From assembly GCA_016929495.1 (NCBI GenBank), contig JAFGIS010000187.1:1-64000 (forward strand): a DNA stretch of 64,000 nt, read 5' to 3'. Below the pieces are notes generated by a model. It was not told the origin of the DNA. It saw only the letters and a list, made by a program, of their open reading frames with translations, and searched no databases. Shown here one piece after another: positions 1-9,413 of the stretch (the first letter of the stretch is position 1; each line of letters opens with the position of its first letter). This DNA is from Polyangiaceae bacterium. GTDB taxonomy: Bacteria > Myxococcota_A > Polyangia > Polyangiales > Polyangiaceae. A program made the position numbers and the translations under genes.

Positions 1-444
1 ACCCACGCCGCCCGTGCTCGGAGTGCTGTCGGACCCGCCCGTGCTCGACACGGAACCACCGACGCCGATCCCGGTGCTGCCCCCCGCGGCAGTAGCGCCC
101 CCGGTTGCATTGGGTACGCCGCCAGTCGCGGGAGCGACCGTTCCGGTGTGGCCTCCGGAACCAGACCCCCCGGTGCCTGTCGCCGGCGTCTGCGCGCCAG
201 GCCCGGAGCCGCCGGTCTCAGGCGCGACCGTTCCGGTGTCGCCTCCGGAACCAGACACCACGCCGCCGGTGCCTGTCGCTGGCGTCTGCGCGCCAGGCCC
301 GGAGCCACCGGTACTCACCTTGTCGTCCGCGGCCGAGCCAGGATCTCCTGAACAGGCGGCGACGATGCCCCAAGTGGCGGCAAACACCACGACGGGACCA
401 ATGTACGTACGTCGTTCGTTCGTGTTACGCCGGTGACCTGCCAT
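1..444 (-). CDS. Lipoprotein N-terminus with Gly/Thr/Ser-rich linker, truncated by window edge
   Basis: Minus-strand ATG at 444 reads MAGHRRNTNERRTYIGPVVVFAATWGIVAACSGDPGSAADDKVSTGGSGPGAQTPATGTGG..., a lipobox-like VAAC followed by a GG-rich repeat; open to the left edge, so absent from the ORF track. Confidence 0.65.
   Translation of the reverse strand, partial: MAGHRRNTNERRTYIGPVVVFAATWGIVAACSGDPGSAADDKVSTGGSGPGAQTPATGTGGVVSGSGGDTGTVAPETGGSGPGAQTPATGTGGSGSGGHTGTVAPATGGVPNATGGATAAGGSTGIGVGGSVSSTGGSDSTPSTGGVG
134..312. repeat. Two-copy tandem repeat (about 90 bp unit) inside the linker-coding region
   Basis: gcgaccgttccggtgt(g/c)gcctccggaaccagac...cgtctgcgcgccaggcccggagcc occurs starting at about 134 and again at about 224, with a small insertion in copy 2. 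Confidence 0.75.
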
Positions 445-651
445 GTCGAACCTCCGCAGAACGCGGCGAGCATCCAGGCAGCGGAGGCCTGAAGCTCACG
501 GTGGGGGGCCGGCAGACGCTCAGTGTACCCGTTTCGAGGGGCACTAGGGCAGCAGGCACTTCGCTGCTTGCGCGGATCTCGCGAGTACGGATTTTTCCGT
601 CGGGCCACGACAGAGACCGCATGTGGGACAATGCCGAGCTCCTGTGACCCT

Positions 652-1536
652 TCAGCCAAAAGCGAACATCGACAGCAGGTCCCCGAACTCGGACAGGACC
701 GCGTCAGGGCGTGTTCCCTGGTGGTGGTGACGAGCTGCTTCAGCGCGGCGCACGTCCTCGTCTGTCCAGTGTGTGATCCTCACGAGACATTGCCAATGCA
801 CGGGGTCGTAGACCGTGCCGTAGCGGGCCCACGCCGCGTACGCTCCCATCTCCTTGGCCGCACCGACGTCGCCGACGAGACTGTCCCCGACGTGCAGCAT
901 CCTCTCTGGGGCGACGGCGAAATCACTGGAGATCCACCGAAGCACACTGGGATCGGGCTTGCGCTGGTTGGCCGAGAACGCTCGAACCACGAGGGACGGC
1001 GAACCGCACCGGTCGGGATCGACGCACGCATCACCTGAGCCTGGCAGTGCATACAGCGCCGCAAAGAGGCCGGAGATCCCGAGAGCGTCGAGTCGGAAGC
1101 ACGCGTTGACCATCGTGGCCTCGGTGTAGGCAACGATGGGAACACCCGAGGCGGCGACGCGCGCGAGAGTCTCACGGACGCCGGGGTACAGCCTGAGCGC
1201 GCGCTTGCGGGCGCGGTCGAAGGTGTGGAAGGCCTCGTCGAGGGCGGCCTTCTGCTCCGCAACGGGCAAGTGCCCATGGCACCTGAGAGCAGAGCGTGTC
1301 TCCAGCAGGCCATACGGCGGCTCGGAGTCGTGATGCCGACGGTGCACGTCTCGGAATTCGTCCAGGAGAGACTCCTCGTCCACGTCGAGGAGTCGGCAAG
1401 CGACAGGAACCATCTCGTAGAAGGCCGTCGAGAAGAACGTCACCCAGTCGTACAGAGTATTGTCGAGGTCGGTGACGAGCAGTTCGATGCGAGGCAGGCC
1501 CATCGCATGCTTCTCCCCAGATTCGGACAGGCCCAT
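652..1536 (-). CDS. HAD-superfamily hydrolase
   Basis: N-terminal LLVTDLDNTLYDW (HAD motif I), later RKPDPSVLRW and MLHVGDSLVGDVGAAKEMG (motifs III/IV). Alternative ATG at about 1503. Confidence 0.85.
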   Translation of the reverse strand: MGLSESGEKHAMGLPRIELLVTDLDNTLYDWVTFFSTAFYEMVPVACRLLDVDEESLLDEFRDVHRRHHDSEPPYGLLETRSALRCHGHLPVAEQKAALDEAFHTFDRARKRALRLYPGVRETLARVAASGVPIVAYTEATMVNACFRLDALGISGLFAALYALPGSGDACVDPDRCGSPSLVVRAFSANQRKPDPSVLRWISSDFAVAPERMLHVGDSLVGDVGAAKEMGAYAAWARYGTVYDPVHWQCLVRITHWTDEDVRRAEAARHHHQGTRPDAVLSEFGDLLSMFAFG

Positions 1537-1818
1537 GCCGCGCTTGTACTAAGACGCCGTGCCTTGACTCAAGCCCTGGTTCGAAGCGTCGTTGCGCGCG
1601 CGACGGTCGTGCGGAGCCTGGCCATGAGCAGATGGTCTTCCCGCGCGTCGTTGGGGCTTGCGAGATCACGCAGGAGCGATGGCAGGGCTGAGATTCTGCC
1701 TGTGCCGACCAGCTGTTCGGTCGTCGCCGTGTGTATGGATCGTTGTACGCGCTCCAGCACGGTCCTCCATCCCCTGCGGCTGTGCCTTGACGCGCCTCGA
1801 TGGCATCGGCAAGAGGCA

Positions 1819-3015
1819 ATGATGCGCCTTCGAGCTGACATGGCCTTCGCTGTTGTCGGGTCGGCGTCGATGCTGGCCTGTGGCAGCGGCGACGCCCGCT
1901 GGTCCGACACGGCTCCCATGGACGTGACGTTCCTCACGTTCAACACGGCGCTCGGGGTCGGTCTTTCGGAATACCCGGATCAGCGACTGGACGTGATCAC
2001 CGAGGACCTGCCGGAGCTCGAAGCCGATGTGCTGTGTTTGCAGGAAGTATGGCAACCAGAGCAAGTGGAGCAGCTCGCAGCGGCGCTCGAGCAGCAGCTG
2101 CCGTATGCCTACTGGTCCGTCGCACCCTGGCGTGAAGATGCGGCGGGGCCGGCATGCACGGAAGCAGAGATCCATGCGCTCACCGGGTGCTTGATGGACA
2201 ACTGCAGCGACGTCTCGGAAAGCGAACTGCCCCTGTGTGCCGTACGCAGCTGCGCCGGCGAGTTCATGAACGCTTCGCTCGCTTGCCAGCAGTGCATTGT
2301 CGCCAATCAGAGCATCGACGTCGCGAGCGTCATCGCAGCCTGCGCGTTGCCGGAGGGAGTCGCGGCGTACAGAGACCAGAACGGGCTCGTACTGCTGTCC
2401 AGGCTCCCGCTCGAGGACTTGGACTATCGGGTTTTCGACTCGTCGCTGGGGGATCGGGGAGTGCTATTGGCTCGTGTCGATCAGCCGCTGCTGCCGTCTC
2501 TCACGGTACTGTGCACCCACCTTGCTGCCACGCAGCGAGAGGTCCCCTACACGGGCGACTACCAATCGTGGGAGGGTGAGCGAGCTCACCAGATCGATCA
2601 ACTCCTGGCGTACGTCAGGGACAGGCGGGAGGGCGAGCACGCCGTGGCGCTGATGGGCGACATGAACTGCGGCCCCGAGACGGCACGGGCAGCAGCGGCC
2701 GATCCGGCCGCTTTCGACACGCTGACCGCGGCTGGGTTCGCTTCGCCGTACGCACAGGACGACTCCGCGGCCTGCACGTTCTGCCTGGACAACCCGCTGG
2801 TAGGAGCCGCGGAGGGCGCGGACTCCAACCTCGCCTCCACGACGGGTGCGATCCTCGACCATGTGATGCTGTCGGGGCTGCCCGACAAGGTCGACGTTTC
2901 TTCCCGGCGCGTCCTGGATGATCGTATCGAGATCGAAGTAGACGGTGAGACCGTGGAAACGTCGCGTTCGGACCACTATGGCGTCCTGGTGACCGTGGAG
3001 GGACCGAAGCCCTGA
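1819..3015 (+). CDS. Endonuclease/exonuclease/phosphatase-family lipoprotein
   Basis: MMRLRADMAFAVVGSASMLACGSGD lipoprotein signal; LTFNTALG, LQEVW, ALMGDMNCGP, DHVMLSG, SDHYGVLV are EEP-family motifs. The longer ORF from 1225 is probably over-extended. Confidence 0.82.
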   Translation: MMRLRADMAFAVVGSASMLACGSGDARWSDTAPMDVTFLTFNTALGVGLSEYPDQRLDVITEDLPELEADVLCLQEVWQPEQVEQLAAALEQQLPYAYWSVAPWREDAAGPACTEAEIHALTGCLMDNCSDVSESELPLCAVRSCAGEFMNASLACQQCIVANQSIDVASVIAACALPEGVAAYRDQNGLVLLSRLPLEDLDYRVFDSSLGDRGVLLARVDQPLLPSLTVLCTHLAATQREVPYTGDYQSWEGERAHQIDQLLAYVRDRREGEHAVALMGDMNCGPETARAAAADPAAFDTLTAAGFASPYAQDDSAACTFCLDNPLVGAAEGADSNLASTTGAILDHVMLSGLPDKVDVSSRRVLDDRIEIEVDGETVETSRSDHYGVLVTVEGPKP

Positions 3016-3051
3016 ACGACCCCGAGCAGCCGCAGTCGTTTCGAGTGGGGT

Positions 3052-3495
3052 CTACCCGTACGGATACATGCCCCGCTTCACGCCCTCGAGATGGTCGAGC
3101 AGCGTGTTGTGCTTTTCCTCGTCGATCAACAGGTAGTTCAGCAAGTACTCTTGGACGACCATGTGCTTGCCCTTCACTGCCGCCAAGGCTTCCTTGGCGA
3201 GTTCGACCGTTTTGCGCTCGAGCGCAAGGTGCTCCTCGACGAGGCCCCAGACCTCGGCGACTTCTTCGGGGGTCAACGAGACGGCCTCGTTGGGAACGGA
3301 CAGTGAGTCGGCGATCATGCCCTGCACCCGATGATGCACCATGGAGTCGCGCTGGATGATCTCCATGACGAGACGGACGACGGGGTTCTTGGTCTTTTCG
3401 AGGACTCTGCCGGTCGACGCGACGGCGGCATTCTCGACCTTCTGCCAGCGCTGCATGTTCGAGACGATGGATTCCTGAAGCTCCTTGGTAGTCAT
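3052..3495 (-). CDS. Ferritin-like/rubrerythrin-like helical protein
   Basis: 147 aa all-helical sequence with spaced acidic/His residues (EHLALERKTVELAKEAL, LLIDEEKHNTLLDHLE). Confidence 0.6.
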   Translation of the reverse strand: MTTKELQESIVSNMQRWQKVENAAVASTGRVLEKTKNPVVRLVMEIIQRDSMVHHRVQGMIADSLSVPNEAVSLTPEEVAEVWGLVEEHLALERKTVELAKEALAAVKGKHMVVQEYLLNYLLIDEEKHNTLLDHLEGVKRGMYPYG

Positions 3496-3825
3496 GGTGT
3501 GCTCCTCGTGACCCCCTGGTCACTTGTGTTGACGGCGGAGTCCGGGTCACCCGGCGCCGGGTTTGAGTATGGCGCCATGAAGCATTCGTGGCGCTCAGAT
3601 TCGGTGCGTCGGCGATTGGGCGCCGCCCAGATCGTGTGCCTTCCGGCTAGCCAGCACTCGACGTTCGTGCGAGGGACACATGGTGGCACGGGCCATTCCG
3701 TGCGCCTTCGGCAGTGGCTGGTGCTCTGCCCAGAACTGGGCGACGGGCGCGTCCCGCGAGCCGAGAACCCTGGGACCGACCGGACTGAACTGCCCGGTCA
3801 GTAGCGATGCCGGCGAGCCCGACCC

Positions 3826-6186
3826 CTACAGCACCACGACCCGACTCACCAAGGTCACGTCACTGATCGTCCAGAACCCCGTTGTTCCGACTTCCGGCGG
3901 ACGCGCCGACAGAATGTCGGTCGCAGCTGCCGGAAGCGAGTCGATTTCCTCGAGCAGTCGCATGCGCGCCGGACGCGGCCCCGCAACTCTCAGCGTGAGC
4001 TCCAGAGGCTCTTCGGCCATTGCACAATAGGTAAGGTGGTAGCCTCGCGGTGAGCGATCGCCGGTGAGCAGCTTGAAACCGCGCTCGTCGACGTCGGCGG
4101 AGAAACGCACGAGCCTCGGCACCGGCTTGGCGTTGACCGCGACGTCTTCGACCTCGGGCCCCGCGGTCTGCCAGAGCTCCATGCAGCGTGCCCCTGACCT
4201 CGACCGATACCGCAACTCCATCGTTCGGCTCTGGTTGTCGGCGCGGACGGTTCGCACGCGTAGCTCCGGGGCGGGCAGCGGTATCAATTCGGCTCGGGCC
4301 CAGCGCAGTGGTCGAGGGTCACGGCGGAACGCCAGCTGGGGTTCTGCCTCGGCCTGAGGGGGAATGAGTCTCGCCACCCAGGGATCGCTCGCCGAGTCGT
4401 AGGTGAAGTACCGAGCCGAAAGCGCCGTAGCGTCCTCGGCGTACACGATCGAGTTCGTGCGCGTGGTCGGTCCTCGCAGGGTGTCCCATGCGATGAGGGA
4501 GGCCACCAGGAGGACTCCGCTGACCACCAGCGCGGCTCCGGCTCCTCGGCGCCAAGGCGATGGCTCAGGGCCGAACGATGGCAGCACAGCGGCGGCGTGG
4601 CTGGTGCCGATCGCCACGGGAAAGAGCAGCATGCTCGGACCGGCGAGCTTGAGCGCCGAGACCACCACCGGCGTCAGGAAGTAGGCTGCGGCGGCTATCG
4701 ATGCGGTGATGGCCCAGAATGCGACACTCCGAGAACGCTCCGCGAGTCGCGTCTCGATGCCCCAGGCGAGGAGCGCGGGAGCGAGCGGCCATTGCCACGA
4801 AGCGCTCGCAGCGGGAGCCAACCAGCCGAGCACAGCGGCGATGATCGCCGCGATGAGCATCCCGCCGAGCGCCACCTCCCGCGCCGAGCGTGTGGCGAGG
4901 GCACGCGCGGTCCAGGAGAGATACACGCCGGCGAGTATCAACAGGCTGCCCAGCCCGAACCACGGCGACCGCTCGACCGAGCAGAAGAGGTCGACGAGCG
5001 CCAGGGAACCAATGGCCACGGCTGTGGGGATCAACAGCGCGAACACGACCACCCCGGCCTGGATCCAGAGGCCGCCGAGCAGGCCACGCCCGCTGATCCG
5101 CCGAGCCCGCCGGGCCCCCACTGCGATCGCGATCCAGCCGGCCAGGCACAACGATCCGAACGCTGCCGCCCAGCCCGGCGCGTAGACGACGAGCCAGCGT
5201 CCCCCGATGTCGAAGTAGACGGCATCCGGCCGAGGCTCCGGTAGTCGCGCCTGGTCGGCGAAGTACCGGACCAGGCCGAGCGTGTGCGGCCCGACGTCGG
5301 CCACGGTCGCCAGAGCGAGATGCTGCGGCGTGTCCGTGTAGCGGTGGTAGTGCTCCATTCCCTCGGCAAAGGCAAACCCCAGCACCTGGCGACCCGCCTG
5401 CTGGTATTCGGACGCGTTGCTGCCATTGGGCAGGAGGCGCGACAGAGTCGAGAAGAGCGAGTTCGCATGAGCCGATGTGGCAGCCCTGCCGAACGCGCGC
5501 ACGAGCCCTCCGTTGTGCGGCGATGTTTCGTACATCAGCACGGGGCCGCGTGTGCCGCGAGCCTCGTAGTTGAGCACCAGCCGTACGCGTGCGGCCGCTG
5601 GGTGCTCACGGATGAAGGCTCGCGCGCCGAATAGCCCGAGCTCCTCGGCGTCCGAGAACAAGAGGAACACGTCGCGACGCAGGCGTGGGGCCGAGGCGAG
5701 GACCCGGGCCGTCTCGAGCAGGGCGGCCACCCATACGCCGTCGTCGCTCGCTCCCGGACTCGTCGGCGCGCTGTCGTAGTGCGCATCCAGGAGCACGGCG
5801 CCCAGAGTCGGATCGCGTCCGGCAATACGCGCAACGACGTTGTGAACGGTCACTCCCGCGGTCTGGCCGAATCGGTGAGTGGCCAGCGTCGAGCGCTGCT
5901 CGGTCACCTCGACACCGAGCCGTCCGAGCTCGCGCAGGATGTACTGGCGCACCGCCCGGTGCGCGGGCGAGCCCACCGGATGCGGCTCTTGGGCGATGAC
6001 CTTGAGATGCGCGAGCACGCGCTGGGTAGAGAACCCTTCGACCCGGCCGGTTCCTGCCGGTGCGGTGCGGGGCAGCCACAGGCTCAGAGTCGCCCCCAGC
6101 GCCAGGGCGAGCGGGCCTGCCCAGAATGGGCGAGTGTGGACGCGAGGAGCCATTGGACGGTTCTGTTCGTACCAGCAACGGCTCAC
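3826..6186 (-). CDS. M28-family metallopeptidase with C-terminal multi-TM region
   Basis: VLLDAHYDSAPTSPGASDDGVWVAALLE and LFSDAEELGLFGARAF match M28 zinc-site motifs; hydrophobic segments follow. Confidence 0.88.
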   Translation of the reverse strand: MSRCWYEQNRPMAPRVHTRPFWAGPLALALGATLSLWLPRTAPAGTGRVEGFSTQRVLAHLKVIAQEPHPVGSPAHRAVRQYILRELGRLGVEVTEQRSTLATHRFGQTAGVTVHNVVARIAGRDPTLGAVLLDAHYDSAPTSPGASDDGVWVAALLETARVLASAPRLRRDVFLLFSDAEELGLFGARAFIREHPAAARVRLVLNYEARGTRGPVLMYETSPHNGGLVRAFGRAATSAHANSLFSTLSRLLPNGSNASEYQQAGRQVLGFAFAEGMEHYHRYTDTPQHLALATVADVGPHTLGLVRYFADQARLPEPRPDAVYFDIGGRWLVVYAPGWAAAFGSLCLAGWIAIAVGARRARRISGRGLLGGLWIQAGVVVFALLIPTAVAIGSLALVDLFCSVERSPWFGLGSLLILAGVYLSWTARALATRSAREVALGGMLIAAIIAAVLGWLAPAASASWQWPLAPALLAWGIETRLAERSRSVAFWAITASIAAAAYFLTPVVVSALKLAGPSMLLFPVAIGTSHAAAVLPSFGPEPSPWRRGAGAALVVSGVLLVASLIAWDTLRGPTTRTNSIVYAEDATALSARYFTYDSASDPWVARLIPPQAEAEPQLAFRRDPRPLRWARAELIPLPAPELRVRTVRADNQSRTMELRYRSRSGARCMELWQTAGPEVEDVAVNAKPVPRLVRFSADVDERGFKLLTGDRSPRGYHLTYCAMAEEPLELTLRVAGPRPARMRLLEEIDSLPAAATDILSARPPEVGTTGFWTISDVTLVSRVVVL

Positions 6187-7724
6187 GACGCGTTGCCGAA
6201 CGCCGCCTGCACCGACGTTGTGGGCAGCATCACGCTCATGGTGGTACCGATCCCCGGCTTGCTCGACGCGCGGATGTCTCCGCCGTGCTTGCGCACGATG
6301 CCTCGCGACACAGAGAGCCCGAGCCCCGTCCCGGCACCCGTGGGCTTGGTCGTGAAGAACGGATCGAACACGGCATCGAGCAAGTGCTCCGGAATCCCGC
6401 AGCCGCTGTCCGTCACGTCGACCACCACGTGCCCGGGCTCCCGAATGCCGCTGCCGCTCACGTGAATGCGACCCCCCTTGTCCATCGCGTCGAGCGCGTT
6501 GAGGAACAAGTTGAGGAACACCTGGCTCAGTAGATCACGGTCCCCGTGCACCGGCGGCAGCGAGGCCGGCAAGTCGACTTGCACGGTGCAGCCGTGGAAC
6601 TTGATCTGGTTCGCCGCGAGGGCCGTGACGTCTCGTATCAACGAGGGCAAGTCCAACGGCTCCATGTGCGTCCCGCTCTGTCGCGTGAAATCGAGCAGAT
6701 TGCGCACGATTCCCTGGGAGCGCTCGGCCTGGCTCACCAGATCCTCCAGCATCTCGGACCGCTCGGCGTCGTCCAGCTTCGGGTAGAACTGACGCAAGGT
6801 CGTCGTTGTGAGCAGGATGTTGTTCAGAGGGTTGTTGAGCTCGTGCGCGATACCCGCGGTCAGCGTACCGACTGCGCGCAGCTTCTGCGATTCCACGATG
6901 ATTTGGTAACGGCGGTCGAGCTCGTGGATCATGTGGTTGATGCCGAGCGAGAGCTCTGTGAATTCGTCCCGGTACCTGCGCGCCGGCATGATGGGCGACA
7001 GGTCGCCCCCGGCGATGCGTTGTGTGGCATGGACCAGCCTTCCAAGCGGGCCGACGGTCTGGCGCACGAGGAAGCTCGCCACAAGAACGCTCAAGCCCAA
7101 CATCGCGGCCAGGAAGATCAACGGTACCTCTTTGGCGAACGCCAACCGGGCTTCGACGAAACTGCGTTCACTCGCCGCGAGCTTCAGGACCGACGAGGTC
7201 GTTCGGGCACCCTGCTTGCGCAGACGGGCCGCCAGCTCGCTCCGGCCCCCAGCGCCTGGGGGTGCCTTCGCGCCGTGCTGGGCGCTCGCGAGTGCGGTCA
7301 ACGTCTCCTCGTAGCTATCGAGCTGGCTCGAGAGAAACACCAGGCTCTTGGTGCTGAGCACCGGATCGGAGCCGCCCTCCTCGAGCCGCGCGGACAGAAG
7401 CTCGTGCGCGTTGCGCGCGTGCTCCACCGCGTCGGCGAGGTTCGTGCCGTACAGGAAGTAGTTCTTCTCGAAGCGCCTCGCCTGCTGCACTTCGATCGCG
7501 ATGCGATCGATCAAGACCAGGAGCTGCATCTTGCTCTGGATCGAGGACAGGAGCAGCCACGAGCCCACGGCCGTTCCGGCGCTGAGCAATAGCAGCAACA
7601 GAAAACCGAGCATGATGCGAGCCCGGATGCTGAAGCTCGGGCGTTGCTGTAGCGCCTTCTCAGCGACGATTTCCAGCGGCTCGTCGCGGGGTGTCTCAGC
7701 AGCAGTCACGGTTGTCGGCTTCAC
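6183..7724 (-). CDS. Membrane sensor histidine kinase (HAMP, HisKA, HATPase_c)
   Basis: TAGIAHELNNPLNNILLT (H box), VFLNLFLNALDAM (N box), VTDSGCGIPEHLLDAVFDPFFTTKPTGAGTGLGLSVSRGIV (G/F boxes); two TM segments; stop overlaps the start of the downstream peptidase. Confidence 0.93.
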   Translation of the reverse strand: MKPTTVTAAETPRDEPLEIVAEKALQQRPSFSIRARIMLGFLLLLLLSAGTAVGSWLLLSSIQSKMQLLVLIDRIAIEVQQARRFEKNYFLYGTNLADAVEHARNAHELLSARLEEGGSDPVLSTKSLVFLSSQLDSYEETLTALASAQHGAKAPPGAGGRSELAARLRKQGARTTSSVLKLAASERSFVEARLAFAKEVPLIFLAAMLGLSVLVASFLVRQTVGPLGRLVHATQRIAGGDLSPIMPARRYRDEFTELSLGINHMIHELDRRYQIIVESQKLRAVGTLTAGIAHELNNPLNNILLTTTTLRQFYPKLDDAERSEMLEDLVSQAERSQGIVRNLLDFTRQSGTHMEPLDLPSLIRDVTALAANQIKFHGCTVQVDLPASLPPVHGDRDLLSQVFLNLFLNALDAMDKGGRIHVSGSGIREPGHVVVDVTDSGCGIPEHLLDAVFDPFFTTKPTGAGTGLGLSVSRGIVRKHGGDIRASSKPGIGTTMSVMLPTTSVQAAFGNAS

Positions 7725-7833
7725 GGCTCGGCCGACCTTCGCGAGGTCCTCGAGCGCGGCCGCCGGACTACCAGGGATCGGGGCGGGCAGAGTATCGAGT
7801 TCGCGGCGTCGGTTCGGTCAGTCCGCATTGGAC

Positions 7834-8226
7834 TCAGCCTGCATCGCTCGATGCTTCGAGAGCACGGGCGGCCCGCGAGATCGTGTCGAGCAGCTCACTG
7901 ACCTTGAACGGCTTGGCCAGGAAATCGAAAACGCCTTTGGCCATGGCTTCGCGTGCGACTTCAATCGTGGCATAGGCCGTGATCAAGACGACCTTGGTGC
8001 GGGGGCAGCGCTGGAGCGTCTCTTCCAAGACCTGCATCCCGTCCACGTCCTTCATTCGGACGTCAGTCACGACGATGTCGAAACACTTCTCCTGGATCCT
8101 TGCCAGTGCGAGCTTCGGATCAACGAACGTTTCGACCTGGTAGCCGCTCAGCTCGAGAGCGACCAACAGCCGTTTTCCGACGATCGCCTCGTCGTCGATC
8201 ACCATGATCTGAATAGGCTGGCTCAT
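7834..8226 (-). CDS. Single-domain response regulator (receiver)
   Basis: MSQPIQIMVIDDEAIVGKRLLVALELSGY...DIVVTDVRMKDVDGMQVL...VLITAYATIEVAREAMAKGVFDFLAKPF; 130 aa from ATG at 8226. The listed ORF to 9093 is over-extended. Confidence 0.93.
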   Translation of the reverse strand: MSQPIQIMVIDDEAIVGKRLLVALELSGYQVETFVDPKLALARIQEKCFDIVVTDVRMKDVDGMQVLEETLQRCPRTKVVLITAYATIEVAREAMAKGVFDFLAKPFKVSELLDTISRAARALEASSDAG

Positions 8227-9392
8227 GTCTTCAACCGGACCTCCGCACGGTTCAGATCGAGCTGGTGAGGCGCGTGACTCCCCTGGGCGGGAACGGGGTG
8301 CAGCATCTGCAGACTGGCCTGCACCTGCAACCGCTGCCGGTGTGCCTTGGAGACGAGGAACAGCACCATCACGAGGCCGAGTATGCCGCTGGCGAATAGG
8401 AGAGCCTTGCTGACGGCGTTCAGCATGGCGTTGTACCGCGCATCGAAGCTCAGCACGCCGAGATCGTTCAAGTACACCGGGATCGCTGCAAGCCGGCTCA
8501 CTACGCAGACGATGATCACCCCGCCCGTCGCCAGTCGGATCATGATTTCCTTGACGACCTTCGTGCCATAGGCGCCGAGAATCACCCCGATCAGCGATCC
8601 GCCATAGAGCAAGAGCGTGAGCCGGATATCCACGTGCCCCTGCCAACCGTAGCTCAAGGCGCCGAAGCCGCCCATGTAGACGGCCAGGTACAGCTCCGTG
8701 CCCGCTGCTACGGCCGTCGGCACCCCGAACAGATAGATCATGGCTGGAACGCCGAGGAAACCGCCCACACCGATGGTGCCTGCCATGAACCCGACGGCCA
8801 AGCCGACCACGAGAATGAGCCACAGCGAGATTCGGGTCTCCGAGACCTTGAAGTAGATCATCGGCGGCACGTTCAGCTTGGACAGGAAGCTCGCCAAGCG
8901 TCCCGGTCCAGCGGGTCCGTTGACCTTGCCATTGCCGCCCTGACGCAATGTGCGCAGCACGTCGCGGAGCATCGACACGGACACGAAGCTGAGAGACGTC
9001 ACGAACACGACGCTGATATACAGGTCGCCCGCTGCGCTCGAAGAGCCTGCCCCTTGGCCGTCGGCCTTGCTGAATAGCAGTCCGTTGATCCACACGGCCA
9101 GGCGGATGCCGATGAAGCTCGTCGCGAGCATGAACAAGGCGAGCCGACGGTCCACGTGCCCTAGCTCCTTGTGGCGACGGGAGCCGACGAGCGCTTTGCC
9201 GAATTTGTGCGTGATGTTGCTCCCCACCGCGATGACGCCGGGAACGCCCAGGTTCATCATGCCCGGTGTCATGAAGAACGCGCCGCCGCTACCGATGAAG
9301 CCCGAGAGGACACCGCCAATGAACCCGAGGGTAATGACCTGCAGGGCGATCGAAAGGTCGAGATGAATGAATCCCGCGAATCCGGGCATCAT
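8223..9392 (-). CDS. TauE/SafE (TSUP) family permease
   Basis: Polytopic protein with GGVLSGFIGSGGAFFMTPGMM and FMAGTIGVGGFLGVPAMIYLFGVP repeats characteristic of TauE/SafE. Confidence 0.9.
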   Translation of the reverse strand: MMPGFAGFIHLDLSIALQVITLGFIGGVLSGFIGSGGAFFMTPGMMNLGVPGVIAVGSNITHKFGKALVGSRRHKELGHVDRRLALFMLATSFIGIRLAVWINGLLFSKADGQGAGSSSAAGDLYISVVFVTSLSFVSVSMLRDVLRTLRQGGNGKVNGPAGPGRLASFLSKLNVPPMIYFKVSETRISLWLILVVGLAVGFMAGTIGVGGFLGVPAMIYLFGVPTAVAAGTELYLAVYMGGFGALSYGWQGHVDIRLTLLLYGGSLIGVILGAYGTKVVKEIMIRLATGGVIIVCVVSRLAAIPVYLNDLGVLSFDARYNAMLNAVSKALLFASGILGLVMVLFLVSKAHRQRLQVQASLQMLHPVPAQGSHAPHQLDLNRAEVRLKT

Positions 9393-9413
9393 GGCCTCAC
9401 TCTTGGGGGGGCG

